Counted from the first letter of the stretch, positions 23,885 through 35,209 are shown. The stretch is DNA of 64,000 nucleotides from Incurvaria masculella (GCA_946894095.1 OX335646.2:20020077-20084076); one strand, 5' to 3'. A program made the numbers and translations. The notes: generated from the sequence alone by a model not told the origin.

Positions 23885-24522
23885 ATAACAGTCATCTTGC
23901 GTAGCTCAATAAAGTTGGAAGTCCTCATCAGTATCTTTCGCTTGACCAAAAACTGCCCCGCTACCAGACGCAGATAAGGTCTTGAGTGGAGTATTGTTCG
24001 CATTTATGGGTCGGCTCAGCTAAGTACCTGCTTGGTTGCCTGGACTCGATACAGCGTCGGGCCATGCGTCTAGTCAACAACCCCGAGATATCCCTAAATT
24101 TAGAGACCCTCCAACTCCAAAGGGATGTAGGGTATCTCGCTGTATTCTATCGTCTTTACCATGGAGAATGCTCTTCGGAGCTGCATAACGCTGTCCCTCC
24201 GTCGCCTTTCTATCACTGCACAACGCGGAATAGGCAGAGAATACACCCATTCACTGTCGACATTCTCAAAATAATAACCCACCAATCGTCTCGATCTATT
24301 ATTTATAGGGTCGGTAAACCATGGCATTGGCTCGGCAAACCTGCCCAGTTTTTTCCTTCAAAGTACTACCTGGTGTTCTTTAATAATTGTGTAAAATAGC
24401 ACCTGGCTGGCTGGCATGGATTTCGCAGACCCTGTGAAAGTCCAAAAGCCCATAGATATCGTCCAGTGCCTCTTTTGTCAGGTCCTGGCGTGCGCCACAT
24501 GCTGAGCTTAACATAAAAAAAA
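23885..24522 (+). pseudogene. Jockey-like LINE, degenerate RT C-terminus and 3' UTR
   Basis: A 137-codon open stretch (23986-24399) begins MEYCSHLWVGSAKYLLGCLD and contains IQRRAMRLVNNPE, RDVGYLAVFYRLYHGECSSE and FFPSKYYLVFF. In this order these are the segments after the palm domain of Jockey/CR1-type reverse transcriptases. The stretch usually written as RTTR...LWN.LP is corrupted here (RVGKPWHWLGKP). Upstream, 23885-23985 translates partly to the same protein with breaks. The 3' UTR-like sequence (CAGGTCCTGGCGTGCGCCAC) follows to an A-rich end near 24522. The endonuclease and most of the RT are missing. Confidence 0.8.
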
Positions 24523-24627
24523 GTTCTTAGATAAACAGTGACAACCATTTTGCATATTTTTACTCCACGCTCCACCGCCCCAGGAATCTCGTTTGGGTTT
24601 TGCGTGATTTGGAAACAATCCTACCCA

Positions 24628-24808
24628 GGTTAGTACCATCTCATTGTATGAAAAAAATGGCCGAAGCGGCAATGAAAAACTGTCCTGTAATTATGCAGGC
24701 TCACAATCAATCTTGGCATGGCACCTCTTTCCTTCGGGACTGCGGTTTGTTTGGCTAACATCATGACGGTGCGTGTGTTATTGCCACCTATGTCTAGTTT
24801 CATAAAAA
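24628..24808 (+). mobile_element. SINE body and tail, head missing
   Basis: Starts in the body (CCAGGTTAGTACCATCTCAT), then AAGCGGCAATGAAAAACTGT and TTGGCATGGCACCTC, and ends TGTCTAGTTTCATAAAAAGG. It lies 3' of the Jockey remnant. Confidence 0.75.
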
Positions 24809-24970
24809 GGTGGATTATGTATATTCTAATGTGGTCATCAATTACCAGTTGAATTAATTGTAGTTAATTACAAATGTATCTTTCAAAATATTTCAATATC
24901 AATAAGGTTTAACATTGTTATTTGGCACCACGCGGCGATCACGCAATGGCTCGATCGAACATAATTTTTT

Positions 24971-25500
24971 TAACACGCTTTTATTTAGCTTGGGTTGTAT
25001 CTATGTAACGGAATCTTTGAACTTAATTTTCACCAGTTTCCAGAAGTCTGATTAATTTGAAACTTTGCATACTTATCAAGGACCGATGACAATGCAATAA
25101 TTTCATAACAGTATCCCATTATCCTTATTAGGACCGCCAGGATAACACGCTTTTATTATTAGCTTGGGTTGTATGTATCTATGTATGTAATGGAATTTTT
25201 GAGATTAATTTTTACCAGTTTCCAGAAGTCTGATTAATTTGAAACTTTGCATACATATCAAGGACCGATGACAATGCAATAATTTCATAAAAGTTTCCCA
25301 TTATCCTTATTAGGACCCCCAGGATAATTATTATTAGCTTGGGTTGTATGTAACTATGTATGTAATGGAATCTTTGAGATTAATTTTCACCATTTTCCAG
25401 AAGTCTGATTAATTTGAAACTTTGCATACGTATCAAGGACCGATGACAATGCAATAATTTCATAACAGTATCCATTATCCTTATTAGGATCGCCAGGATT
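24971..25500 (+). repeat. three-unit tandem repeat, period about 175 bp
   Basis: Each unit has AGCTTGGGTTGTAT, then AAGTCTGATTAATTTGAAAC, then TATCAAGGACCGATGACAAT, then TTATCCTTATTAGGA. The marker CTTGGGTTGTAT starts at 24989, 25163 and 25338, giving spacings of 174 and 175. Units differ by only a few substitutions and small indels. Units 1 and 2 open TAACACGCTTTTAT, a string that also occurs in the arms of the palindrome immediately downstream. Confidence 0.9.
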
Positions 25501-25568
25501 AATAAATTCTTTTATAGATCCTCTGTAGTAATAATAACTAATTGATAAATCAAACTAAAAAATGAAAA

Positions 25569-26057
25569 ATAAATAATAGTTTAAAAAAACTAAAAAAACA
25601 CGCTTTTATAGCTAACCGAACCAAAAAATATAAAATAATTTTTAATTTTAAAGAGTTTATATCACAGTAGTAGAAGATCGAACATCAATCAGAATTTATC
25701 ACCTCAAAATAAAATTATAATAAAGTTTAAGTTATTAACAAAATAATTCAATTCAGCGGAAAAAGCGTGGGGTGCATTTTACTACTTTTCATAACTCTCC
25801 TCTCATAGATAGTTGCCAATAGAATGATTGTTACATTTACTTTATCAAGCACCCCACGCTTTTTACTCTGAATTGAATTATTTTGTTAATAACTTAAACT
25901 TTATTATAATTTTATTTTGAGGTGATAAATTCTGATTGATTGTTCGATCTTCTACTACTGTGATATAAACTCTTTAAAATTAAAAAATATTTTATATTTT
26001 TTGGTTCGGTTAGCTATAAAAGCGTGTTTTTTTAGTTTTTTTAAACTATTATTTATT
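25569..26057. repeat. near-perfect palindrome, arms about 208 bp
   Basis: Left arm 25569-25775, loop 25776-25848, right arm 25849-26057. Reading the arms against each other shows about two or three differences in total (for example GATCGAACATC against GATCGAACAATC). Arm landmarks are AACACGCTTTTATAGCTAAC, CACAGTAGTAGAAGATCGAA and AAAGCGTGGGGTGC. It has no coding frame. It could be a foldback transposon, a long-hairpin RNA locus, or a cloning or assembly artefact. Confidence 0.85.
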
Positions 26058-26826
26058 TTATTCCACGAACACTAAGCAATTGGACAGATTCCAGGAGGCA
26101 AAAAGTATGACGTGATCCGATTGTTTTATAATGGGGAGTTCGTATTGATTAAGTTCGAGCGGAAATATTATTTTTACTTTTTCTTTTCGCTATCCATCTT
26201 CGGTCAGCAAATTTCCTTAGATAAACTTTTTATCGCCAGAATACTTTCGAGGAATATTCAAAACATTATATTCCTCTAACAATTTGTAACAAGAAATGCT
26301 GTAGCTGCTCTGAAAAATATTCTTCGTTTGAAAATATAAATAGTTTAGTTGATATTTTTGTAATAATTCCGAGGCCACCCGATCAATAAGATGGAGTTGT
26401 AAGAAACTTTTCTCTCACTCAGGGTAAGAGAGTTTTTATTTTTGTGTCATAAGATGCAGATATACCTAAGAATCTATTCAGGTGGATTAATGATTGTATC
26501 AACGACTAGCTGCGGTACTCAGCTCCTCTCGGGACAGTATTAGAAAACAATTGTTTCAGTATGAAAAGTATCACTCTCCGGTCCGTAAATTATCTCTATG
26601 CAAAGAATAATATCCATTGCTCCGTTACTAAGCGAAAAAAGGACACACCAACAGACACACTTTCGCATTAATAAAGTTAATAATGGTTGAATGAAGTAGC
26701 TGACGTATTGGTTTTGCATCGAATAATTAATTAATTGATTTCCATGAACGAAAATGTTCTATCGGACTCGCAAGGGACCACGTGGTTAAGATTATTATAC
26801 TAGCCAATGCGAATGGTTTGATTGCG
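26058..26826. other. unassigned AT-rich sequence
   Basis: No gene or repeat relation was seen. Confidence 0.35.
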
Positions 26827-26830
26827 TTAA

Positions 26831-27372
26831 GGTGGCCCATCCCGCTCATCTCCCCATACAAAAGGGGACAGAAGATCACGCCCATACTTCTTGTCAGAGA
26901 TCCAAAATTTAGCTCAAAATAGCTTTATTTGATCGAACTAGATGTCTGATGACCATTGGCATTGTAAAATTGTGTTTGGTTTCTAAGTTATAAGGTCGGA
27001 AAGTTCGAATTTTTCGCGCGTTTTATACAATAACTTTGGAGGTGGATTACGCAATGATAAAGTAAGAACATCATAAAAAGATTAGTCATCAGACATAGCT
27101 TATTTAATCAAGATTTATGATCTATTTGGTTTTTGTTAGATTTTTGACTACAGCGGTCGTGGTTTACTTTTAGCTATAAGTCGTTTTGAAATTAAAATTT
27201 TCGTAAATCTTACCAAATCATTCACTATGCACATTGTCTTTTTTGTGGACATGTTGCATCTTCCTCATCACGAAGCCTGTCTTATTCTTTGAAACAGAGA
27301 AGGTCCCAGAGCGCAAGAGCACGGTTTTGTACCGTGCCCGCGAATGAGTTTGGCCCGCCGGGTTGGGCCACC
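26831..27372 (+). mobile_element. TTAA-type MITE, GGTGGCCCA family, best copy
   Basis: A 542-bp element bounded by TTAA on both sides (26827-26830 and 27373-27376). The short inverted ends GGTGGCCCA and TGGGCCACC are followed inward by CCCGC and GCCGGGT. A TTAA duplication is the signature of the piggyBac superfamily, but the ends are not typical piggyBac ends and no transposase is present, so that placement is an inference. The minus-strand frame near the right end is open here (LRWPNPAGQTHSRARYKTVL and onwards). Confidence 0.85.
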
Positions 27373-27599
27373 TTAAGTTCCTGATCTTTATGGATTGAGA
27401 ACATGAAAAAAACATGTATAATACCAGCTAATGTTCTACCAAAACACAAAGAAAAATGTTACAGAATTGATATTTTATGCATGGAAAAAAAAATTGAAGT
27501 CAGGTCTCAAATACATTATTTTTCAAGTTTGCGGCCTATATTGATATTAATATTTATTTTAATACCATTTCAAAGATCTTAACATTATCTCCCCGGCCG

Positions 27600-27880
27600 G
27601 AGAGAGGCTGGCCCTGGTTAGGATTCCACGTTAAACTGTAGGTCCCCTTCCTTACTGACTAGGTGGTAGGGTTAATCCCGCCCGGGTTGGTACCATCGCA
27701 TTGAATGAACGATGGTCGAAGCGGCAATGAAAATTGTCCGTGTTTTCCATCCAGTTCAATGTAGCCGTGCAATATAAGGAAGGTCCTGGCATGGCACCTA
27801 GTTCCCATGTGGTGTGTTAGGCTAATACCATGACAGAAGGTGTGGTATTAGCCATCCATGTCCAGTCACATAAAAAAAAA
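27600..27880 (+). mobile_element. SINE, 5S-type subfamily body, head truncated
   Basis: Begins at GAGAGAGGCTGGCCCTGG, the segment that follows the 5S head in the 42078 and 55328 copies, so it belongs to that subtype with the head lost. It continues through TAGGTGGTAGGGTTAATCCC and GCAATATAAGGAAGGTCCTG to a tail GTCCAGTCACATAAAAAAAA. It is little diverged from the 55328 copy. Confidence 0.85.
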
Positions 27881-29213
27881 CCCAATCAGCGAAGAACATG
27901 TTTAACTTTTTCCAATTTCTGTAACGAAACTATAAAAAAACCGGTTATGCTGGTTGGTCACATTTAGAAAGGTTTATTCCGAGCTGCTCTAACTAAGCGA
28001 CGTCGGAGTCTGGCTATCTCGTTTTAATCCCAAAAATTGGTCCAAAATGTTTAGGTATGAGGATGCTCTTAACTGCAGGTGTGGCAACGTGTGTTTTCCG
28101 GCAAGTACAAGCATCCGGGCTGTCCATTCCGCGCGCAGCGAGAGTGTTAATTTCGGATGTCACCTCCGGTGCTAGTCTTCAGAACAATATTTCATTTCCA
28201 TTTATTTAAGGAAAAGACAAAGGAACAAATATACAAATGTATACAATGGAGTCAATACTTAGGATACTTAATTTGTTTTCACTACCCCTTTCACTCAAAC
28301 ATACAAATTTAAAAATAAAGGCAATAAAACAAAACAAAAAACACAATCAAAAGAAACATGAGTAAATTTCCTAGTTTAATTGGCCACACCTTACAATTCA
28401 AAATAAAATTTTTGTACGTACAATCCTATAATAGATCGCGAAAATCCAATGCTCCATGACCAGTATTTCTGTTCCTATTATGGCCGTCGATGGTCAAATG
28501 TGATGAAACGACACAATTTAAACTTAAAATTATTTTGAATTTATTTCTCACACAAGACTGAAGCCTGAAATAGTCACACACGTTTAGTGTGCATGCTACC
28601 GAAACACCTACGACATCCCCACGACAAACACTCGTACTAAATATCGGGCATACGTGTTCTTGTACGTCCATGCTTTTCGCATCCGGTTGCATCCGCAATC
28701 CACAGACGTAGAAAACGGTGGGCCGCTGACACAACTCGGATAGTAGGACGCGCGCGGCGCGGCGGCGGACGGAGAGAGCTCCTGTGTTGCACCACTATTG
28801 ATTGTTCTCGTCTCTGGCAACATTCCAGCCATTTGGATCTTTTATCTTTCCCTTCGTGTACTCTGGACCAGAGAAAACCATAGAGATGGCCGTGCGCCCT
28901 CCTAAAATATAAACCAGAAAAGTTCATGCAAATCAATATCAGTTTGTCTCAACGTATTGTCATCTCGTTGATATGGTATAGGACACACCTCTCAAGTCTG
29001 GTGTTTCTGTGTCTATTTAAGAAACATTACGTTAAGGTTACATTTGAAAATTTGTACCTACAATTAATGAACTCGGTGAATATTGGTACAAATTATTAAT
29101 ATGTAGTATCATCATGTAATTATTTTCATATTTATTTATAGTAACTGCTTCTCGGCGTATATAGTATTTATGTATATACAAAGCCACCAATGTAACACTG
29201 AAGTGTTGATGTG
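27881..29213. other. unassigned sequence
   Basis: Contains overlapping minus frames of 74-102 codons at 28426-28936 without recognisable domains, and a CpG-rich block at 28735-28780. TTAAATAAATGGAAATGAAA on the minus strand near 28190-28210 could be a polyadenylated 3' end of a LINE or transcript. A minus-strand exon cannot be ruled out, but nothing specific supports one. Confidence 0.3.
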
Positions 29214-29410
29214 AAGAAACCACCAGAACGTTGGTCAGACGATTCACGCAGGCGGCAGGTGACAACTGGCGAAGAAAAACAGGTAACCGCAAATTTTGGC
29301 GAAGACAAGGGGGAGGTCTACGTTCAGCAGTGGACAGAAAAAGGCTGAACAACAAGGATAAGATATACATACAGCCAATGATGTGTGATTATGCTGTATA
29401 AATGATGATG
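29214..29410 (+). pseudogene. RTE-like LINE C-terminus and 3' tail
   Basis: The frame 29214-29348 reads KKPPERWSDDSRRRQ, then TTGEEKQV, then GEDKGEVYVQQWTEKG and a stop. From memory, RPPxRWSDDI...EAYVQQWTxxG is how many lepidopteran RTE-like LINEs end. The tail contains GATGATGATATC. Only the last 45 codons remain, and the usual WMRxAQDR centre is altered. Confidence 0.75.
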
Positions 29411-29461
29411 ATATCTAAAACCGTGTAATGTTTCTTTGTGTCTGATTATGATGCTTAGGGT

Positions 29462-29630
29462 TTTTTTCACCTACAACTGATTAGCTTAATCGCCACATAT
29501 TAAGGGAATTTCTTAGCAGCTTGCAATCAATACCAGTACAAAATAATCAGCACTTTAGTAATAAAGGGCATTTATGTGTCGATTAAAATAAATCAGGACT
29601 TGGTGAAAGCCAGGCTTAGTCTCAAGTACA
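29462..29630 (+). mobile_element. short DNA element, AAAGGGCCTTTATTAC family, copy 2
   Basis: Diverged relative of 13125-13360. Common strings are CTGATTAG, GCAATCAATACC, ATAATCAGCACTTTAGTAAT and AAAGCCAGGCTTAG. The left inverted end is not preserved. Confidence 0.6.
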
Positions 29631-30020
29631 TAGTATAATGCTCCTGTATGCTACTTGTTAATTATTTCACGTATATTTAGGTTAGCTGCTACATATTGCA
29701 TTTGGCCAAAAGCTAATTTCACACAACTATAAACATGAATAGGTTCTCTAGTTTATCTATTTTGTACGATATTCCCGAAATTCTGGCTTGTAAGCTTAAA
29801 GTGGCGTACATGTACCACAGCTGAGATCGCAAATATAAAGAACTTTCTATCGCTGTGTTCACAAAGCAGAAAAGTGAGCTTCACCAATGAATATGTCCAC
29901 TACTCTCTGCCATTACTTTGAGTACTATTTGCTTTTATTTGAGCTGAGAGCGAGTACGGTGTAGGTCCGTTTGGTAGAAACGTCCTCTCCTTTTCGATTT
30001 ACGTTAATGAAAAGAAGCCA

Positions 30021-30251
30021 GCAGGCCTATTCTTGCAATTCCGTAATCAGGAATCGGGAATCCTGAATCTAGAAAACCGCTTTTATAGAGGTTTACAAAG
30101 CGATTTTTTCGACGGAAAACCTTGATCAAATTTAAATACTATGCTACGGAATCTTTTCGAGAAGAAACCCGCTTTGAAAACCGCTATAAAAGCGGTTTTT
30201 TAGACTCAGGATTCCTGATTACTGATTACGGAATTCCAGGAATAGGCCTGC
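30021..30251. mobile_element. foldback hairpin element, GCAGGCCT family, copy a
   Basis: The whole 230 bases fold on themselves. GCAGGCCTATTCTTGCAATT pairs with AATTCCAGGAATAGGCCTGC, and ACCGCTTTTATAGAGG pairs with CCGCTATAAAAGCGGT. Members at 45162, 49767 and 49970 share the end and the GGTTTTC/GAAAACC core. No frame is present. Confidence 0.85.
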
Positions 30252-30469
30252 TGTAGGTAAATAAGTTTTGGGAGTAGGTATATTTTTTCCATTGCGTTGA
30301 AATTGTTGAGTAGAATTTTGCGTATGAAATAAAAATGCTTCAAGTTGGCATAAGAATGTTTATTGTCTATAGTGGGACGCGTTTCAATGAGTCGAGTTAT
30401 AACGAGAGAAGAATCTTTATATTGTTATGTATATATGGATAGATAATACCAACTAAAATACTAGCCCAA

Positions 30470-30612
30470 CTCACCTCATGGGAGCAATGTGTCATGCCAA
30501 AACCTTCCCTATATTGCACGACTACATTGAACACTATAACTTATTCTGTGATTGAAGTTAATGGAAAATACGGCCAATGTGTCACGCCAACAAAACACGT
30601 ACCGTCCCGAGC
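30470..30612 (-). mobile_element. SINE fragment, strongly decayed
   Basis: Recognisable by ATGTGTCATGCCAAAACCTT, TATATTGCACGACTACATTG and GGAAAATACGGCCAATG, which are altered forms of the family body on the minus strand. Both ends are missing. Confidence 0.55.
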
Positions 30613-30647
30613 TGAACTTACCCTAAGTAAGAATCATATGATGAATA

Positions 30648-31087
30648 ACAAAAAAAATAACCGACTCCGACACCGACCCAAAAAATAAAAATAATCGTAA
30701 CTACAAAAATGCCAATTTTATTTTTTATTTTTAGTGATTTTTTTAGATTCGGTTATTTTTTTTATTTGTTTATTTTTAGTGAATCTGAAGTTCACTTACT
30801 AATTTGAACACGTCCTCTCCAATAAAAAAATAATCATCGAATTCGGCGTTATATTCAGTTATTCATCCAATTGTCGCGCACATACTTAAAACAAATTTAA
30901 GACTTATATATTTTTCTCATGGATATCATTGTCAGAACTAAACCAAATTAAAATGGGACCACCTGGAAAGCACCAGCTTTCATATCACCAAAATCGATTC
31001 ACCCAGGCGAAAGTTATGAGGTAACAAACATAAAAAAAACATACAGACGAATTGATAACCTCCTCCTTTTTTGAAGTCGGTTAAAAA
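30648..31087 (+). mobile_element. repeat ending GAAGTCGGTTAA, copy 1
   Basis: Opens AATAACCGACTCCGACACCG and closes CTCCTCCTTTTTTGAAGTCG plus GTTAAAAA. Interior marks are GTGAATCTGAAGTTCACTTA, TTGTCGCGCACATAC and GGGACCACCTGG. A longer copy is at 47476-48085 and scraps are at 40805 and 51055. The TTAACCGACTTC end is one of the commonest lepidopteran repeat ends I recall; its class is uncertain. Confidence 0.8.
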
Positions 31088-31660
31088 CGACAAAACTCTG
31101 TCGCCTATTACGACTTGCACGGGAAGAATTTCTGTGGGAACACTTGCCGGGACCCAGACAGCACCTTTATTCACCTCTAATGTAGCTCCAAAATAAATAA
31201 TTGACCGCGAGGCTGCTTCTCGCCTCAGCGCTCAGCGGTGGATGGGTGCCCCCGCCTGGGGAAGCGTTTGATCTGCTCGCGCGAGTCTCAGTCGTTTAGC
31301 CCGACCTAATTAGGGCAGCCATGAATCTCATGGAACAAAGAGCAAATATCTCCCCGGCCGTATCAATTTAATAGGCGCGCCTACAAGCCGTCGTCAAGGG
31401 AACGTACTTAGAGGAAATATGGGTCAAGAGGCAGGCCCCAAGGCTTAGATGCGTCGTACTCAGGTTGACGATACATCAGGTAGGCTGTGTCAGGGACGCT
31501 GTGGTCCTTGACACAGTCGCTCTGAGTGAAATATATTCTTATAGAAAGATAAACGAACGTCTTCGACGTTTAAAGGGTTTTTCCTTCACACAACTTTTGT
31601 AATAATGTGGTTTTAGTAGTCGATTTCTAGTATTGATTTATTGTATCGATCTAGTATTAT
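31088..31660. other. unassigned sequence
   Basis: Includes a GC-rich stretch 31190-31330 (GTGGATGGGTGCCCCCGCCT) and GAGTGAAATATATTC-type AT-rich DNA. Nothing recognised. Confidence 0.35.
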
Positions 31661-31663
31661 TTT

Positions 31664-32160
31664 TTTTAGATTTTATATGATTGTCCAGTTTATTTTTGAA
31701 GGAATTTACGGAGACAGCGTTTACAACTTCACTGGGAAGACTGTATATTATATTGATGATAATATTGATGATAATATCGGAATGTATATTATCATCATCT
31801 GTTAAATAGTTCACCAAGAATGCATACGCACTGCAGATTTATTTACGGTTTCACAACATCTGCATTGAAATCAGATTTTATAATAATTAGAAAAAAATGT
31901 TGGTCTCGACATTCTTCTAAAGTAGGATCTTGCTTCAGATGTAATTTGTATCCTCTTAAAAGAAGTATTTCCAGTCAACAAAGGATGACCGGAAGAAATC
32001 ACTGTCACCTGTTGTGCAGTTCCTTAAGTACTTTATTGCCTTGCCTTTGATGGTTGTAAATATAATTGCATAATGAGGAATTAATATTCCTTTCTATTAT
32101 TTCCATTGTGTGGTTACAAATAAAAATTGCAAAGATTGAACATTCAAACATATTACCTTC
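31664..32160 (-). pseudogene. LINE reverse transcriptase extreme C-terminus, degenerate
   Basis: On the minus strand 31664-31745 reads LPSEVVNAVSVNSFKNKLDN followed by HIKSKK, which matches the WNxLPxxVVNAxSVNxFKxRLD end of many non-LTR reverse transcriptases. The sequence up to 32160 on the same strand may be earlier parts of the element; it includes a short frame with GNMFECSIFAIF. The string GCAAAGATTGAACATTCAAA from that part recurs near 4775. Confidence 0.55.
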
Positions 32161-32216
32161 ATCACCAAAATCGTATTTAGCATCAGACGCTAGAGCCAGT
32201 CCTAGGTTGACTAGGT

Positions 32217-32356
32217 AAATATACTTTTTCGTACTAAGCAGGTACGTCGCTTGAAATGTATGTATGTATAATCGACCGTGAAGCCAGGACACATTAATTG
32301 AAGAAAGAGCCCAGTAAAAGGAACTACTTCACGAATATACTGCTAGGCTGGACCCA
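32217..32356 (-). mobile_element. tRNA-Leu-like SINE, 3' part
   Basis: Plus-strand marks are CTTTTTCGTACTAAGCAGGT, ATAATCGACCGTGAAGCCAG, GAAGAAAGAGCCCAGTAAAA and CGAATATACTGC, in the reverse order to 55850-56095. The head with its A box is missing. Confidence 0.75.
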
Positions 32357-32634
32357 GAGAGGAGCAAGGAGCATCAGAGTCTAATTGACTCCAGCGTGCT
32401 GCCCCCTTCGAGGGAAAGACTTTTAGACCTTGTTTCACGGCCCATGTACCGGGGAGTTTTACGGTGTAGAGCGGGTATCTAAAATTTTACGGTGCTCTTA
32501 ACAGCGGGCCAGGGAAATTATAAGATATTTCAATATTATTTGTTTTTACGGCTGCTGTCGGTGAAAGGGCTACAAAAGCTAGATTCATCAAGATACAGGC
32601 CGTACTGGCACGAAGATAACACAATATAATTATG

Positions 32635-32729
32635 GTTAGGTATGGCACCTAGTTTCCATGTGGTGTGTTAGGCTAATATCTGACGTTCAGCTTGGTATTA
32701 GCCATTCATGTCCAGTGACATAAAAAAAC
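32635..32729 (+). mobile_element. SINE tail fragment
   Basis: Only the last 95 bases of the family are present, from GGTATGGCACCTAGTTTCCA to GTCCAGTGACATAAAAAAAC. Confidence 0.75.
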
Positions 32730-33386
32730 CTACTGCTATGATATAACGGCTTATATTAATCTGACCTTGAGTTGCATTTCGTGCAATGCTAACGGGTATA
32801 TTTTGGCTCACTTGGCCGATAATACGACGTTTGAGAGTTGATTTAATTAACCACTGCCCGTTCACCCGGCGTGTGGTGACTCACGAGTTTAGACGCTAAC
32901 CAGTGGGATTAAGGCCGGTTATTTGCTTGTAGCGCCACCACGGGTTTCATTAGCTAAATATTACTAAAAACAGATGGCTTTTATTACACCCACTGTCGTG
33001 ACAGTAGCTCATAACTCGGTGCCGTGCCTTTTATTTCAGCACGGTTAAATTGAACTGCACGAACACGAACAATGCTTTATTACCGATTCAACTTTTTTTA
33101 TTCAACGCTATACCTGTCTGTTTATTTATTTATTTATGTGTCATAAACTATACATTATTTCTAGGTATCCCTAAATGCTCATGACTATATTTATATCGCT
33201 TTAATCCCGATGCATCTCTGTGCATGAAGCTTCGCGGAAACCTCCGACATTAAAGGAAAGTAGTTTTATTTTCTTGTCTTTCTATTTCAAACACAACACA
33301 AGACATGTCAGAAATTTACAAACACTTTTATTTCTAAAAGATTTTGTGCTGTCAACTGTAGGTGTTTCTTAATTTTTTTTTAAAAA
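32730..33386. other. unassigned sequence
   Basis: Has a decayed match to the palindromic family of 42594 (CACTGCCCGTTCACCCGGCG near 32861) and a (TTTA)n run at 33118-33136. No gene was seen. Confidence 0.35.
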
Positions 33387-33641
33387 TCTATTTGGTTTTT
33401 GTTAGATTTTTGACTACAGCGGTCGTGGTTTACCTTTAGCTAGAAGTCGTTTTGAAATTAAAATTTTCGTAAATCTTACCATATCGTACGCTATGCACAT
33501 TGTCTTTTTTGTGGACATGTTGCATCTTCCTCATCACGGAGCCTGTCTTCTTTTTCTTTAAAACAGAGAAGGTCCCAGAGCGCAACAGCACGGTTTTGTA
33601 CCGTGCCCGCGAATGAGTTAGGCCCGCCGGGTTGGGCCACC
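33387..33641 (+). mobile_element. TTAA-type MITE, GGTGGCCCA family, right half
   Basis: Starts abruptly at AATCTATTTGGTTTTTGTTA, which is internal in the full copies, and ends GTTGGGCCACC with TTAA at 33642-33645. The minus-strand frame common to the family is open here as well, with a 3-base in-frame insertion in its lysine run. Confidence 0.8.
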
Positions 33642-33784
33642 TTAAACAATTTTTAAAGGTCATCACGAATACTCTGCGTTAGAAGCGAGTTAGTGATGTG
33701 ACCATGTCGCAGTAAGTATCGACACATTGGAATTGGATAGCTTATGAAGCCCACAATCTCCACGTTTGGAGATTGACCTACTTG

Positions 33785-33995
33785 GAGACTCCACCTAGTG
33801 TCATGATTTAAGCCCTCAACACACCACAATCCTAAAGAAATTAGGCGTCATGCAAGGACCTGTTTTCATTTATATGAGCACACATACATTGAATTTAATG
33901 GAAAACACGAACATTTTTCGTTGCGGCTGCAACCACTTTTTATCAAATGCGATGGTACCAAACCGAGTGGCCACCACCAAATAGCGTAAGGAAAA
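33785..33995 (-). mobile_element. SINE fragment, decayed
   Basis: Marks on the plus strand are CCCTCAACACACCACAATCC, GGCGTCATGCAAGGACC, AATGCGATGGTACCAAACCG and GTGGCCACCACC. The copy is older than most. It is followed by two more SINE fragments within 500 bases. Confidence 0.65.
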
Positions 33996-34011
33996 GTATG
34001 TTTTATGGAAC

Positions 34012-34190
34012 TGGATATGGATGGCTAAAACCACACCTACTGTCATGATATAAACCTAACCCTAACACGGAAACTAGGTGCCATTCCAGGACCTTCCGCA
34101 TATTGCACGGCTTCATTAAATTTGACGGAACCTTCAATTACAGCTTCGAGCAACTCTCATTCAAGGCGTCGTTCCAAACCGGGAGTATTG
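34012..34190 (-). mobile_element. SINE fragment
   Basis: The tail side ATATGGATGGCTAAAACCAC is followed by AAACTAGGTGCCATTCCAGG and TATTGCACGGCTTCATTAAA. It stops near CGTCGTTCC. Confidence 0.7.
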
Positions 34191-34309
34191 CTAAAATATC
34201 TGTGACATAACTATATATAAAGTTTAATTTAATATTCATCTAATTTCATGTACTGCGTCTTTCTGTTTTAAATAAAAGTAATAAAATATGTTTGTACTAA
34301 ATGTTACTT

Positions 34310-34515
34310 CATCGATAGTCGTGGCGAAATGCACTTATCCAACTCAGAAAGAGAAATATAGTGGTGCATAAACGGGGCGGGGATTTGAATCCAGACCTAT
34401 GGTATGTAAGGAATGTCCCTCCAACACAATCTTCCTGGCATTGCACGACTACATTTATATTTTTGAATAATTTTAATTGCAGCCTCAATCATCTTTAATT
34501 CGATGCGATGTTATG
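34310..34515 (-). mobile_element. tRNA-headed SINE, head plus a rearranged body piece
   Basis: GAAATGCACTTATCCAACTC, GTGGTGCATAAACGGGGCGG and GGATTTGAATCCAGACC (a B box on the minus strand) mark the tRNA-type head. From 34430 a second piece (CCTGGCATTGCACGACTACA to TTCGATGCGATG) looks like body sequence of another copy joined directly to it. Confidence 0.65.
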
Positions 34516-35209
34516 TTAGAAACATTAAAATAGTTTTTATTCTTGGATTTATGGCTCATAATATGATGAGAAATTCCAATTTTATTTTAAGTATCAATTA
34601 AATTTTAGGAAACAAAACTTTATTGAAACAAAATATTAGAAAACTTTTTTTCTTTCTTAAAATTTAATTATTACCGATTATCGGGGTATAGATACTTTAA
34701 TTGTCTCCGAATATTATTACAATTTTAAAGAACCACAAGGTTGTGACACACGGATGAACGTGCGAACGGAAATGGCTAAATTAAAAGGTTTTCTTACAAA
34801 CTCGGAACCAAAAAGAAATACTTGCAATACTAACGTCTAATTACAAACATTATATATTTATATAATAGCACATAATTTCTGAAAAGTAGCTCACGGCATA
34901 ATAATTGAATATAAGTAGCTAAAAAGCAAACATTCTCTAGCGTAAATGTAAAATTAAGCTTGTGTTCGTGCTCCCGCCACGGCCGCGGCGCCACTCCCTT
35001 TCCGTTCCGCAGTCAATGAGTGATGAAAGGATAACGTTAGGTGAGCCATTCCCCACCAATGGAAACCGTCCAATACGTTTATGACGGCGTGTGCGTGCGG
35101 CATGTACGTATAAGCTGGGTGTATTGTCGTAGCAAAAATGGAGACAGCGGGTCTCGTTGCTGGCGCGCTACATAACAAATCTCCTCCTTTCTTTGATCAG
35201 TGTGTGCAG
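34516..35209. other. unassigned sequence
   Basis: AT-rich to about 34950, then GC-richer to 35170 (CCGCCACGGCCGCGGCGCCA). No exon or repeat was recognised. Confidence 0.35.

Noticed and set aside
24971..25500. CRISPR-like array
   Set aside because: The repeats are about 175 bp head-to-tail units without short spacers in a eukaryotic context, so they are a simple tandem repeat.
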